Shown here one piece after another: positions 8,988-17,604 of a DNA stretch of 64,000 bases. Position numbers and translations under genes: made by a program. How positions within the stretch are numbered: position 1 is the first letter of the stretch; every line of letters starts with the position of its first letter. Where the stretch lies: the NCBI RefSeq assembly GCF_000215085.1, contig NC_015589.1, positions 434,001 through 498,000 of the forward strand, written 5' to 3'. This DNA comes from Desulforamulus ruminis DSM 2154 (GTDB lineage: Bacteria > Bacillota > Desulfotomaculia > Desulfotomaculales > Desulfotomaculaceae). The notes under the pieces are model-generated. The model worked only from the letters and a program-made list of their open reading frames with translations, searched no databases and was not told the origin of the DNA.

Positions 8988-9327
8988 TGGAATCTCCTCC
9001 TTTGTAACCACTACCAAAAAGACGGGAAACAGGGTTTTAATCATCACCTCCATTTTATAGCGTTGCAGAAGTCGGACTCCTGCCCGTGATTTAGCCCCCT
9101 TGTGGGTTGCGGACCACAAGGAGACAACGATGTATGACTATTGCAAATATTATATATATTTAGATCATTATCCTTCATACTAGTTATGAATAATTTTCAT
9201 ATTGGTCCCATTCAGCATAACTTATTGGAATAAATTGAAAAATAGTTGGTTTTGGATCTGAATTTAATTTTTTCGCTGCCCGGCAATAACCTTAGAATAA
9301 AGGAAAGACTATTTTCAGTGAAATCAT
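8988..9327 (-). promoter_or_regulatory. yedE leader with two hairpins, and end of radical SAM operon
   Basis: On the minus strand the yedE leader has an 8-bp hairpin CCTTGTGG/CCACAAGG (9098-9121) followed by a weaker GCAG/CTGC stem (9065-9083). No T-run follows either one, so transcription attenuation is not obvious. The 9240-9327 part, downstream of the radical SAM gene, shows no convincing terminator. Confidence 0.35.
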
Positions 9328-10230
9328 TTAGATATATTTGAGATAGGTCCTTAACATCTCATAAATTGCCCGGGGGTTTCCGGCACAGAGGAGAGAAAAC
9401 TCCACGGCAAATAAATAACCGCATTGCCGGCAAAGACCGTCAATTTCCACACAGCGGCCGCAAAGATATCGTTGCTTGTTTTCCGACACCACACATTGGT
9501 GGCAGGGGCGGGACCAGTGGTTTTCGAGATAAGTATCCAGGGCGGAGGGGAGGTTGAAAATGGGCATCCCTTTAACGATCATTTTTTTGATGGCAGCAAC
9601 GGCCACTCTTTTTTCCTCCGCATCAAGGGTAAGGGATTCCGTGCCCGGATAAGGAGTATGAAAATTAAATGAGATGGAACGAAGATGAGGATGTTCTTTC
9701 GCCTGCTGACAAACCTCCTCAATATGACGGTAATTCAATTTGTTCACCGCCATATAGATGCAGATATTACAGTTTTCAGCCCGGTTTAAATTCCGCATGA
9801 TTTGATCATAGGTGTCCCCCCTGATTAAATTGTGAGACTCCCTATTGCCGTCAAGGCTTAGGAACAGCACGTCGGCTTCGGGGATATTGAGCTCCAGGGT
9901 TCCGTTGGTAACGAGATTCACCAGGTAAAACCCCATCTTTTTGGCCTCTTTCATTAAGTCCCGGATGTTTTTTCCTCCATCCTGCCAAAGGAGTGTTTCG
10001 CCGCCGCAAAAGAAAAGAATGCGAACGCCTTCCCGGTAGAAAGCCTGCATTTCTGCCAGTACATCCCGATAAGAAAGCATGCGGCCGGTGATGTTGTTGA
10101 CCGCGCAGTGCCGGCAGCTTAAATTGCAGGAATCCGTTAAAATAATGGTTGCTAGAATGGGTTTCTTTTGCCTAAATAAAATGGTTTTGAATCCGAAAAA
10201 AGCCAGGGATAAAAAGTGTCTGCTTTTCAT
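9328..10230 (-). CDS. Radical SAM protein with C-terminal Cys cluster
   Basis: 300 residues. The [4Fe-4S]-SAM motif CNLSCRHC lies at about residues 35-42, followed by the GGE-like FFCGGETLLW and LSLDG motifs of the partial TIM barrel. The C-terminal 70 residues hold CHQC, CGRC and CRQC pairs, like a SPASM/twitch-type auxiliary cluster region. GAGGAAAG precedes ATG 10230, nine bases after the HemN-like gene, so the two form an operon with the XRE regulator. SPASM-like proteins often modify peptides, but no precursor peptide gene is visible. Reaction unknown. Confidence 0.75.
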   Translation of the reverse strand: MKSRHFLSLAFFGFKTILFRQKKPILATIILTDSCNLSCRHCAVNNITGRMLSYRDVLAEMQAFYREGVRILFFCGGETLLWQDGGKNIRDLMKEAKKMGFYLVNLVTNGTLELNIPEADVLFLSLDGNRESHNLIRGDTYDQIMRNLNRAENCNICIYMAVNKLNYRHIEEVCQQAKEHPHLRSISFNFHTPYPGTESLTLDAEEKRVAVAAIKKMIVKGMPIFNLPSALDTYLENHWSRPCHQCVVSENKQRYLCGRCVEIDGLCRQCGYLFAVEFSLLCAGNPRAIYEMLRTYLKYI

Positions 10231-10239
10231 AGTCTTTCC

Positions 10240-11511
10240 TCAAATTTTTATTTCATCAATCCAGGGATGCTTCATGGATTGCTCCCATAAATGATTTAAA
10301 TAATGCAGGGAATATTGTTTTTCCACATAATGATAAGCCCATCTTCCCCAGTCAGTTAATAGGATTTGGGAGCCTTGTTTTTTGGTTATCCCAAGCATTC
10401 TCAAGAGACGGAATAAAAGCTTAAATTCCTGTTCCGGGTCTTTATTAAATCGGGTTTGAAAGGTCCGGGCATCAATCATCCCGTCGTAACATCTCCAAAA
10501 AATCCAGAAAATCATTTGCTCCCTGGCACTCAGGGTACTGACCAGATTAATGGGCATTCTCTTTTCTTTTAAAGCCCGGATATATTCGTCCACATCAAAG
10601 GTATTAAGATAAAAATAATTTCCAAACAGGGAAGTGGCCCCAGCCCCAAAACCCACAAAGCTTTCCCTGGTTACCGAGGTATAGCGGCTATGCGGGTTCT
10701 TTCCGTAAGTCCACACGGAACTTCTTTGATATCCATGCTCTGTGGATATTTTATCAATGAGTTTTAGGATGCGGCCCTCCTGAAGCTCATTAAACCGGCT
10801 GAAGCCCCTTTGCTCGATCTGTTGACCCAGATTGGTCATGGGGAAAAGGATGAGCGGATAGATGGAAAGCTGGTCTATTTTATAAGCATAAATCTTTTTT
10901 AAATCGCAGCGGATGTCTTCCAGGGTCTGCCCGGGCAAATTAGTCATCAGATCAATATCCACACATTTGAAATGATATTTCTGAACCGTTGCTAAAACTT
11001 GCTCGATGTGCCGGGAACCATAATTTCTTCCTAAAAATTTGAGTATTTGATCGTTAAAGGTCTGCACGCCCAGACTGATCAGATTGACGCCCAAATCCTG
11101 CAGTTCCTCAAATAACTTTTCATTGGCCTGGTTGGGGTGAATCTCAATACCAATATCTCCTGCAAAGCCATAACGTTCTCTGATAAAATCAAGGACTTCA
11201 CGGAGTTCAGGCAATAAAAGGGTCGGTGTGCCGCCGCCAATGTAAATGGAAGAGATCCTTTTGCTGTTCATATATTTTTCATACAGTATCAGCTCCTGAA
11301 GCAGAGCTGTTTTATATTTTTGGGCCTGGTCCGCATTGTAAAGGACTTTATTGTAAGGACAATAGGGACAAAGGGTTTTACAAAAGGGAATGTGGAGATA
11401 GATGCCGGTTTCTGCATCCATGGCCTGGAACTGAACCAAACCTTCTTGATAGCCTTTGAATAAAAATTGATCTTTTTTTCCGATCATTCTACGAAACAGC
11501 CTGGTAATCAA
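10240..11511 (-). CDS. HemN/HemW-like radical SAM protein
   Basis: 423 residues. PFCKTLCPYCPYN at about residue 44 is the coproporphyrinogen-oxidase-like CxxxCxxC motif, with YIGGGTPT, DLMTNLPGQT and VGFGAGATSLFG motifs typical of the HemN/HemW/HutW/ChuW superfamily. A C-terminal winged-helix-like region follows. It is not a standard HemW (extra N-terminal 40 residues, altered tail). Superfamily members are true HemN, haem chaperones or haem-ring-opening methyltransferases; which applies is unclear. Its start overlaps the XRE stop (ATGA-type overlap). Confidence 0.75.
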   Translation of the reverse strand: MITRLFRRMIGKKDQFLFKGYQEGLVQFQAMDAETGIYLHIPFCKTLCPYCPYNKVLYNADQAQKYKTALLQELILYEKYMNSKRISSIYIGGGTPTLLLPELREVLDFIRERYGFAGDIGIEIHPNQANEKLFEELQDLGVNLISLGVQTFNDQILKFLGRNYGSRHIEQVLATVQKYHFKCVDIDLMTNLPGQTLEDIRCDLKKIYAYKIDQLSIYPLILFPMTNLGQQIEQRGFSRFNELQEGRILKLIDKISTEHGYQRSSVWTYGKNPHSRYTSVTRESFVGFGAGATSLFGNYFYLNTFDVDEYIRALKEKRMPINLVSTLSAREQMIFWIFWRCYDGMIDARTFQTRFNKDPEQEFKLLFRLLRMLGITKKQGSQILLTDWGRWAYHYVEKQYSLHYLNHLWEQSMKHPWIDEIKI

Positions 11512-11972
11512 GTTTTATCCTCCGCCTTATGTAGTTCCTTTAATCTTTTCTGTACATATTCCAGATCAAAGGAAGAACAGATTCTTCTTTCTTGTGAGTC
11601 CAGAATTCGATAATGCTGGCTGATAATATTTTGTTGAATTTTATAGGGACCCCTTTGCTCCAGGTCCTTCCACCAGACTTTACCGCCCAGGGTGCGTTCA
11701 TAATGATCCTCATAGTGATTAAAAGCCAGGGAAAGCACAAGGTCCTGGGGATTTCCACCCAAGGCCAATTGGATCATTTCACTATCCTTAAATAATAAGG
11801 CCACCAGGGCGGCTCCGGTCCAGCCTAAACTGGATCTGCCTTTTTCGATTTGGACCAGCGTCTTCTTGGACAAACCAATCATTTCAGCCATTTTATCCTG
11901 GGTAAAATCCATCTCGTTCCTAATTAACTTGAGCTTTGCATCCATGATTTTAACAAAGGCGTCCCGGTTCAT
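11508..11972 (-). CDS. XRE-family helix-turn-helix regulator
   Basis: 154 residues. ATG 11972 is placed seven bases after AAGGAT; the ATG at 11981 would overlap this site. Residues about 15-55 form a lambda-repressor-like HTH (MDFTQDKMAEMIGLSKKTLV). The remaining 100 residues are not recognised. Its promoter has a perfect 16-bp palindrome over the -10 element, which suggests autorepression and control of the two radical SAM genes that follow in the same operon. The effector is unknown. Confidence 0.8.
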   Translation of the reverse strand: MNRDAFVKIMDAKLKLIRNEMDFTQDKMAEMIGLSKKTLVQIEKGRSSLGWTGAALVALLFKDSEMIQLALGGNPQDLVLSLAFNHYEDHYERTLGGKVWWKDLEQRGPYKIQQNIISQHYRILDSQERRICSSFDLEYVQKRLKELHKAEDKT

Positions 11973-11997
11973 AAAAATCATCCTTATTTACAATATT

Positions 11998-12013
11998 AGT
12001 GTAATATTACACT
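11998..12013 (-). promoter_or_regulatory. Perfect 16-bp palindrome, probable XRE operator
   Basis: AGTGTAATATTACACT is a perfect inverted repeat. It contains the -10 hexamer of the XRE operon promoter (TAATAT, 12004-12009), so binding would block RNA polymerase directly. Confidence 0.7.
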
Positions 12014-12032
12014 TTTAAAACCATCTTGTAAA
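12004..12032 (-). promoter_or_regulatory. Promoter of XRE-radical SAM operon
   Basis: Minus-strand TTTACA (12027-12032), 17-base spacer and TAATAT (12004-12009). Both hexamers are close to the SigA consensus. Confidence 0.7.
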
Positions 12033-12094
12033 TCCCTTTAAGAAAAATTGCAATAGGGAGAAATTAAAAGACCATAATTTCAAAAATAAAAAAT

Positions 12095-12198
12095 AATAGA
12101 ACGCGGATTTAACGGATTATATGGATTTGCGCGGATCTTAATTTAAAGATTATTAATCCGCGTGAATCCGTGGAAATCCGTATAATCCGCGTTCTATT
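12095..12198. repeat. Dispersed palindromic element, copy 2
   Basis: 104 bp, ends AATAGAACGCGG and CCGCGTTCTATT. Same family as copy 1 but with GC instead of AC in the terminal block on both ends, a compensatory change that keeps the pairing. Lies between the rocB-like gene end and the XRE promoter. Confidence 0.85.
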
Positions 12199-12256
12199 CT
12201 ACGGTTGTTCGTTGTGTTATCTGCCAGAGCAATTTAAAGTATTTACCGCGCTCCCT

Positions 12257-13912
12257 TTACTTTGCTTCAAGAAGTTTCAAAATGATTTCGTTGGTCAGGT
12301 TTGGTACGACTTCCAGAGAGAAGGACATTTCCATTCGTTCATATTTTTTATGAGCGTCATATCCGTAGGGACCGATATTAATGACCGGTACATTAATGTC
12401 CCGGATATCCTGGTATTCCACATAGTGTTTGCTGCCCCAGGCAGGATTGTTGCTGCACACGGCCCGGATTCCTTCTTCGTCGTCGCTCAAAGCCACAAAG
12501 CTCATATCTGAAATATAGGGAAAGAAATTGCGAATGACAATGTTGTGCCGGTAATGGGGTTGCACCAGCTCCAAAGCCTGTTCCATGGCCGCCATCAGAT
12601 TTTTCTCCCGCTCATTTTTGCCGGTCACCTCAATCCTGGGGGAATAAAGGGAGGAGTAAAACAAAATGATGGCCGGGCTTTTATCTTTCATCCACTGCCA
12701 GGCTTCTTCCACCACCTTGGCCGCAAACATGCGGGTATCCAGGGTTTGATCCAAAAGCAGCCGGTTTTTAAAGTCCTGCATATGCTGCTCATAGGCCGGA
12801 CCGTGTTCGGAGACTAATAATCCTTCAAATTCCTCAAAGGTATAAACTCTGGGCTCCCAGGGCACCTCGTGATAGGGTTCGCCGCTCATCCGGCAGTAGG
12901 TCCGGTGCCGGACTTTAAAGGCGGACAAGGCTTGTTCAAAGGCGGCCAGGGCCTGATCCTTTAATTTAGCCAGTACGTCCTTGGGCGACCAGGAGTGGAT
13001 AAAAAAGTTATAATAAACATAGGCTGCCAAAGCTGTTTGCACGGTATAGGCCGGCTTTAAATCGGTCTGCTTCAGGGAGACCGGAGGCGCCGGCGTTTCC
13101 CCGTAGGCCTCGTTGCACAGCTCCGGATTGTAATTGATCTGCCGGGTTAATTCCGCGGCAATGAAATTGGGGTCCAGTCCCTCGAAGCAGGATCCCACAT
13201 GGGTTTCAGACCCGGTAATAAAGAAAGAGGGCAGCAGCTTGCCCACGGTTCCTTTGTAGATATAGCGGTTTTCATCGCCCTGGAAACGGGGAGCCACAAA
13301 GTCGGAGCAAATGGCGGCCTGATAATCAAAGCCGTATTTCTTTTGCCAGTCTTTTAAATTTTTCAAGGCGGATAAAATGCCGTGGGAACTGTCTTCCTCG
13401 TCACATTCACCCACAAATACCAGATTGCCGGACAGCTCTTCCGGATGTTCCGAATAATATTTCAGGAGGTAGAGATGGCTGGCCACGCCGCCCTTCATAT
13501 CCAATACACCACGGCCGAACAGCCATTCACCGGAGGTTAGATGCTGCCGCACCAATTCCGGCAGTTTTTCTTTTTCCAGGGCAGCCATCAAGGCGTCCGG
13601 ATCGCAGGCCACTTCCTTCAGGTGGCTGTAATCCTCAATGCCCACGGTATCAATATGCCCCATCAAAATAACGGTTTTATTGCTGATCTGCTTGGTGCCC
13701 CGGACAAAGGCCAGGACGTTGTAACGCTCCAGCTCGTCTCCTACCGTTGGCGCCAACAGCACCTGGGCGGGATTCTTTGTAAAGTAAGGCAGGGAAGAGA
13801 TCCGTTGAAACAAACTTTGGGCCATGGCTTTTTCGCCGGGTGTGTTGACAATACTGGGCACTTGTGTCAGGGTTTTGGTTAAAAAAAGGACATCTTCACG
13901 GCAGGTTAACAT
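12257..13912 (-). CDS. RocB-like M20-family metallopeptidase
   Basis: 551 residues, long for M20 (usual 370-450) and matching the RocB arginine-utilisation family. Metal and catalytic motifs are GHIDTVG (His near residue 86), GRGVLDMKGG (bridging Asp) and GECDEEDSSHG (general-base Glu). AAAGGAGA precedes ATG 13912. The gene stands alone and diverges from the lysine-riboswitch transporter. RocB is genetically tied to arginine catabolism in Bacillus but its substrate is not firmly known, so I give no symbol. Probably a cytosolic di- or amidopeptidase. Confidence 0.82.
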   Translation of the reverse strand: MLTCREDVLFLTKTLTQVPSIVNTPGEKAMAQSLFQRISSLPYFTKNPAQVLLAPTVGDELERYNVLAFVRGTKQISNKTVILMGHIDTVGIEDYSHLKEVACDPDALMAALEKEKLPELVRQHLTSGEWLFGRGVLDMKGGVASHLYLLKYYSEHPEELSGNLVFVGECDEEDSSHGILSALKNLKDWQKKYGFDYQAAICSDFVAPRFQGDENRYIYKGTVGKLLPSFFITGSETHVGSCFEGLDPNFIAAELTRQINYNPELCNEAYGETPAPPVSLKQTDLKPAYTVQTALAAYVYYNFFIHSWSPKDVLAKLKDQALAAFEQALSAFKVRHRTYCRMSGEPYHEVPWEPRVYTFEEFEGLLVSEHGPAYEQHMQDFKNRLLLDQTLDTRMFAAKVVEEAWQWMKDKSPAIILFYSSLYSPRIEVTGKNEREKNLMAAMEQALELVQPHYRHNIVIRNFFPYISDMSFVALSDDEEGIRAVCSNNPAWGSKHYVEYQDIRDINVPVINIGPYGYDAHKKYERMEMSFSLEVVPNLTNEIILKLLEAK

Positions 13913-14031
13913 GAGCTGAATCTCCTTTTATATAGTTGAATTTAGCGGGTTATTTTAAGGGTCTTCTTAACCATATATCAGAAAGCAATGTCACCCGTCA
14001 AGAAGAAGTTAACAAATGGATAAAAACCAAC

Positions 14032-14060
14032 TTGAATAATGTCTAATTTTCCACTATACT
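14032..14060 (+). promoter_or_regulatory. Promoter of lysine-riboswitch transporter operon
   Basis: TTGAAT (14032-14037), 17-base spacer, TATACT (14055-14060). The predicted transcript starts about 25-30 bases before the riboswitch. Confidence 0.65.
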
Positions 14061-14094
14061 AACATTTAATTAAATAAAAATTCCTCATCGATTC

Positions 14095-14275
14095 GGTGGG
14101 GTAGAGGTTGCGGCTTGTATCAGTAGCCTGTGGGAGATGTGGAGACATCGCAGAAAACAGGGGAAAGGATAAGCTGCCGAAATTGCCGTGTTTCTCCGGA
14201 CCGGCAGTTGGGTCTGTTTCCGAACAGGGGCAGAACTGTCACGGTTACTTGCCATTGACCGTGGAGCGCTATCTT
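14095..14275 (+). promoter_or_regulatory. Lysine riboswitch (L box)
   Basis: The order of conserved blocks fits the L box: AGAGGTTGCGG, then CAGTAGCC, GGGAAAGGATAAGCTGCCGAA, GGTCTGTTTCCGAACAGGGG, and GTCACGG near the 3' side. The closing helix pairs GGTAG (about 14100) with CTATC (about 14270). It is followed by mutually exclusive antiterminator and terminator hairpins, so lysine should switch transcription off. The genes behind it form an amino-acid ABC importer. Confidence 0.88.
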
Positions 14276-14297
14276 CAGTGAAGATATATTGGGTGAG

Positions 14298-14314
14298 GGT
14301 GTTTTTGTAACACC
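14298..14314 (+). promoter_or_regulatory. Antiterminator hairpin of the L box
   Basis: GGTGTT (14298-14303) can pair with AACACC (14309-14314). The second arm is also the 5' arm of the terminator, so the two structures exclude each other. Confidence 0.55.
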
Positions 14315-14339
14315 GGTCCGGTCTAGGCGGTGTTTTTTT
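14309..14339 (+). terminator. Riboswitch-controlled intrinsic terminator
   Basis: AACACCG (14309-14315) pairs with CGGTGTT (14328-14334), with further GC pairing inside, followed by a run of seven T. Confidence 0.8.
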
Positions 14340-14400
14340 ATTTATTCGGTTTGAATAAACCGATATTGGCTAACGAAGCAATGAAGAGGAGAGGGATTTA

Positions 14401-15204
14401 ATGAAAAAAGTTTTTGCACTTATTTTGATCATGGCCTTTTTAGGCCTGTCCGGCTGTGGATCCAACCCCGAGAAAGCCAAAGGGGATCAAGGGGAAGCCA
14501 AATCAGAGGCGAAAATGCAACTGGTGGAGGAAGGCAAATTAACCTTTGCCATGAGCGGATTATACAAACCTTTAAATTATAAGCAAGACGGCAAGCTGGT
14601 AGGGTTTGATGTGGAAATCGGCACCGAAATCGCCAAACGCCTGGGTCTGGAAGCCAATCCCGTAACCAACCCCTGGGAAACCATTCTGCAAGGATTAAAA
14701 GGTAAAAAATATGACGCCATCATCGGCAGCATGTCCATAACGGAAGAGCGTGCCCAACAGGTGGATTTTACTATTCCCTATTATATTGAAGGAGCCCAGA
14801 TTTTTGTGGCGGAGGGCAACCAGGACATAAAGACGCCCGAGGACCTGAAAGGACGCACCATCGGCGTGATTCAGTCCAGTGTATGGAAGAGCCTGGCGGA
14901 AGGTTATTCGGATAAAATCAAAAGCTATCCCAGCGATGTGTACGCGTTGCAGGATTTACCCTCCGGGCGACTTGAGGCCGTAATTACCGACAGCATTGTA
15001 GGAGCCTATGCCATTAAAGAAAACAATTTAAAACTAAAACCCGTCGGCTCTATTTTAAATAAGGACGAGGTGGCTGTGGCGGTGAATAAAGATAATCCCG
15101 AGCTGACGAAAAAAATTAGTGAAGCCATTCAAGCCATGGTGGAAGACGGTACCTACGAACAAATCAGTACGAAATGGTTTGGTTATAACACCCTTAAAGA
15201 ATAA
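14401..15204 (+). CDS. Amino-acid ABC transporter substrate-binding lipoprotein (probably lysine/basic amino acids)
   Basis: 267 residues of the SBP_bac_3 family. Signal peptide with lipobox LSGC (Cys19), then a charged linker and the bilobed domain beginning GKLTFAMSG. The motif IIGSMSITEERAQQVDFT is typical of polar amino-acid binding proteins. AGAGGAGAGGG precedes ATG 14401. The L box upstream makes lysine the likely ligand; arginine or ornithine are alternatives. A 7-bp hairpin after the stop may favour higher expression of this subunit than of the permease. Confidence 0.88.
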   Translation: MKKVFALILIMAFLGLSGCGSNPEKAKGDQGEAKSEAKMQLVEEGKLTFAMSGLYKPLNYKQDGKLVGFDVEIGTEIAKRLGLEANPVTNPWETILQGLKGKKYDAIIGSMSITEERAQQVDFTIPYYIEGAQIFVAEGNQDIKTPEDLKGRTIGVIQSSVWKSLAEGYSDKIKSYPSDVYALQDLPSGRLEAVITDSIVGAYAIKENNLKLKPVGSILNKDEVAVAVNKDNPELTKKISEAIQAMVEDGTYEQISTKWFGYNTLKE

Positions 15205-15210
15205 ATTTTG

Positions 15211-15231
15211 GTGCGCCCTTTTCAGGCGCAC
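15211..15231 (+). repeat. Intercistronic hairpin after the binding protein gene
   Basis: GTGCGCC (15211-15217) and GGCGCAC (15225-15231) form a perfect 7-bp stem with a 7-base loop. No T-run. Such hairpins often stabilise the upstream mRNA segment. Confidence 0.6.
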
Positions 15232-15255
15232 TCTTCGTTCACGGAGGGAACAAAG

Positions 15256-15939
15256 GTGAGTGTTCTGGAAAATATCATCAGTATTTTTAACGCCCATGGT
15301 TTTGCTTTCCTGCTGGCCACCAGGATAACCGTATCCATTACCGCCCTGTCCCTGATTTTTGCAACCCTGATTGGGCTGGTCTTTGCCTTCTTTAAAATAT
15401 CCCACAATAAATTTCTCAATCGGCTGGCGGACCTGTACATTGGTCTGATCCGGGGAACACCCCTGATTGTTCAGATTATGTTTCTTTATTACGGCATATC
15501 CAGCGTGATTGTTTTAAGCAGCTTTACAGCCGGGGCCATGGCACTGGGAATTCACTCCGGGGCTTATATTGCGGAAATCTTCCGGGGAGCCATTCAATCC
15601 ATTCACCGGGGGCAGATGGAGGCGGCCCGTTCCCTGGGGATGTCCAACGCCCTGGCCATGCGCAGGATTATTTTTCCGCAGGCGCTGAAAAGGGCCATTC
15701 CGCCGCTGGGGAATCAGTTTATCATCGGCTTGAAGGATTCCTCCCTGGTGGCCTACATTGCGGTTACAGATTTATTTAACACCGCCTTATCGGTTCAGGG
15801 GGAAAATTACATGCCCTTTGAAACCTATTTTGTGGTAGGGATTTACTACCTGATTCTGGTGCTTCTGTTTACCGTGCTGCTCAATAAACTGGAAGCCCGC
15901 CTTGGCGGGGGCGGAATTAAAGGAATGAAGATCGCATGA
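15256..15939 (+). CDS. Amino-acid ABC transporter permease
   Basis: 227 residues with five membrane segments (HisM/GlnP type). I chose GTG 15256 because GGAGGG lies seven bases upstream; an extension to 15208 would run through the intercistronic hairpin. The EAA-type loop reads [20 protein letters not shown]. Last four bases overlap the ATP-binding subunit start (ATGA). It works with the flanking binding protein and ATPase in the membrane. Confidence 0.88.
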   Translation: MSVLENIISIFNAHGFAFLLATRITVSITALSLIFATLIGLVFAFFKISHNKFLNRLADLYIGLIRGTPLIVQIMFLYYGISSVIVLSSFTAGAMALGIHSGAYIAEIFRGAIQSIHRGQMEAARSLGMSNALAMRRIIFPQALKRAIPPLGNQFIIGLKDSSLVAYIAVTDLFNTALSVQGENYMPFETYFVVGIYYLILVLLFTVLLNKLEARLGGGGIKGMKIA

Positions 15940-16661
15940 TTAAAGTTAAAAATTTACAGAAAGCCTACGGGGATCTGCAGGTTTTAAAGGGCATTGATCT
16001 GGAAGTAAAAATGAGCGAAGTGGTAGTGTTAATCGGTTCCAGCGGTTCCGGAAAAAGCACACTGCTGCGCTGCCTTAATTTTTTGGAAATGGCCGACAGC
16101 GGAGAGATCAGCATTAACAACCAATTCATTGTTCCCGCCCGGACGGACTTAAATAAAGTTCGGGAACGGGTGGGCATGGTTTTTCAGCATTTTAACCTTT
16201 TTCCGCATATGAATGTGTTGGAAAACTTAATGGAAGCGCCGGTTCAGGTTAAAAGAAAACCCAAAGAGGAAGCCCGTAAAAGGGCCATGGATTTGTTGCG
16301 CAAGGTGGATCTGGAGGAAAAATTTCACTGCTACCCGGAAGAACTGTCCGGGGGCCAAAAGCAGCGTGTGGCCATTGCCAGGGCCCTGGCCATGGAACCG
16401 GAGATTATGCTTTTTGACGAGCCCACTTCCGCCCTGGACCCGGAACTGGTGGGCGAGGTGCTGCAGGTTATGAAAGATTTGGCCCGGGAAGGAATGACCA
16501 TGGTGGTGGTAACCCATGAAATGGGTTTTGCCAGAGAAGTGGGGGACCGCATCGTTATGCTCTCGGAGGGACAAATTATTGAGCAAGGCCACCCGTCGGA
16601 ATTCTTTGCCAATCCAAAGCATGAACGGACCCGCCGGTTTCTAAATCAGATTCTTGTATAA
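15936..16661 (+). CDS. Amino-acid ABC transporter ATP-binding protein
   Basis: 241 residues, GlnQ/HisP type. Walker [10 protein letters not shown] near residue 33, Q-loop [11 protein letters not shown], signature LSGGQKQR, Walker [13 protein letters not shown] and the H-loop [10 protein letters not shown] are all intact. The gene overlaps the permease stop by four bases and is followed by a clear terminator, completing the three-gene lysine-riboswitch operon. Confidence 0.92.
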   Translation: MIKVKNLQKAYGDLQVLKGIDLEVKMSEVVVLIGSSGSGKSTLLRCLNFLEMADSGEISINNQFIVPARTDLNKVRERVGMVFQHFNLFPHMNVLENLMEAPVQVKRKPKEEARKRAMDLLRKVDLEEKFHCYPEELSGGQKQRVAIARALAMEPEIMLFDEPTSALDPELVGEVLQVMKDLAREGMTMVVVTHEMGFAREVGDRIVMLSEGQIIEQGHPSEFFANPKHERTRRFLNQILV

Positions 16662-16670
16662 ATCAACTTA

Positions 16671-16714
16671 AAAAGAACCTTTGCCGACCCCCTGATTGGG
16701 GGTTATTCTTTTAA
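16671..16714 (+). terminator. Terminator of the amino-acid ABC operon
   Basis: AAAAGAA/TTCTTTT outer arms and a CCCCC-TGATT-GGGGG inner stem, ending in a T-rich run. Confidence 0.75.
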
Positions 16715-16768
16715 AGTAAGAAACGGCGGCCTGGAGAGGATGGGTATCCTTTGGCCGCTGCTCCTTTG

Positions 16769-16777
16769 TGATATAAT
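16769..16777 (+). promoter_or_regulatory. Extended -10 element before the ANTAR gene
   Basis: TGATATAAT is an extended -10 box (TG-N-TATAAT) 53 bases before the start codon. No good -35 hexamer is seen. Confidence 0.5.
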
Positions 16778-16830
16778 AATAGGGAATGCAGAGCAACACC
16801 TAAACTGACTATTTTATTGGGGTGTGAAGT

Positions 16831-17418
16831 ATGTTTGGCAGGCGTGTGCTGCTGGCAGATCCCGATCCGGATTCCAGAAAAAAGCTGAAGGATTTATTGC
16901 AACAGCATGATTATCTTGTTGTTGCGGAAACGGAAACCGGTATGAGTACGCTGCAAGTGGCTTTTCAAAATACACCGGATATTATCCTGATGGAGGGAGA
17001 TCTGCCTGGTAGTAAAGGCCTGGAGATCGCCAGAAAAATTGATGAGCACCGCCTGGCCCCGGTGGTTTTAATAACTTCCCAGACCCACCGGGAATTGCTG
17101 GAAGAGGCCAAGGTATCTTCAGTACTTGGTTTTTTAGTGAAACCGGTGGATGACATGAACCTGGTGCCTACCCTGGAAATGGCTTTGGCAACCTTTAAAA
17201 GGTTGGTAAGAATGGAGAACGAAAATAAGAAATTAAAAAAGGAGCTTAGGGAGAATCAATTGATTGAGCAGGCTAAAGGTTTGTTGATGGATAAAAAAGG
17301 ATTCAATGAACAAAAGGCCCATCGTTATCTGCAGAAGTTGAGCATGGACCGCTGTTGTTCACTGGTTAAAGTAGCCCAACTGGTCATTACTTCATTGACC
17401 CGGCAGGAAAATCATTGA
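16831..17418 (+). CDS. ANTAR-domain response regulator with altered phosphosite
   Basis: 195 residues: receiver-like domain (1-120), coiled linker (125-140) and an ANTAR RNA-binding domain (about 138-190, with the conserved AKGLLMDKKGFNEQKAHRYL). ANTAR proteins bind paired hairpins in nascent leaders and prevent termination. At the receiver phosphosite the sequence is LMEGDLPG, so the usual Asp is Glu55; the Lys of LVKPVDD is kept. A Glu can mimic the phosphorylated state, so the protein may be constitutively active or sense by another route. It lies directly upstream of glutamine synthetase, whose leader has a strong terminator, a known ANTAR arrangement in Firmicutes. Confidence 0.85.
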   Translation: MFGRRVLLADPDPDSRKKLKDLLQQHDYLVVAETETGMSTLQVAFQNTPDIILMEGDLPGSKGLEIARKIDEHRLAPVVLITSQTHRELLEEAKVSSVLGFLVKPVDDMNLVPTLEMALATFKRLVRMENENKKLKKELRENQLIEQAKGLLMDKKGFNEQKAHRYLQKLSMDRCCSLVKVAQLVITSLTRQENH

Positions 17419-17424
17419 GCCTGC

Positions 17425-17447
17425 TTGATATGTATACAGTATATCAA
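17425..17447 (+). promoter_or_regulatory. Dyad upstream of the glutamine synthetase promoter
   Basis: TTGATAT (17425-17431) and ATATCAA (17441-17447) form a 7-bp inverted repeat ending 12 bases before the -35 box. Possible binding site of a nitrogen regulator; the protein is unknown. Confidence 0.4.
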
Positions 17448-17458
17448 AGGTCCTGAGA

Positions 17459-17487
17459 TTGACTTAAATAGTACCGGCAGGTATATT
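17459..17487 (+). promoter_or_regulatory. Promoter of glutamine synthetase
   Basis: TTGACT (17459-17464), 17-base spacer, TATATT (17482-17487). Gives a leader of about 110 bases containing the terminator. Confidence 0.7.
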
Positions 17488-17525
17488 ACATAGTAATAAG
17501 TAAATACATTGAGGGGCAAAGGCGT

Positions 17526-17574
17526 TCCAACCGGACCTTTAGCGAAGAGAAAGGTCTGGTTGGACTTTTTTATT
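17526..17574 (+). terminator. Leader terminator before glutamine synthetase (ANTAR target candidate)
   Basis: A 15-bp stem (17526-17540 with 17550-17564, one G-U pair), 9-base loop, then CTTTTTTA, all inside the 5' leader and 31 bases before the start codon. It would stop transcription unless an antiterminator forms. The neighbouring ANTAR protein is the obvious candidate. Confidence 0.75.
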
Positions 17575-17604
17575 TTGTATAAACAACCCCAAGGAGGAAA
17601 TAAA

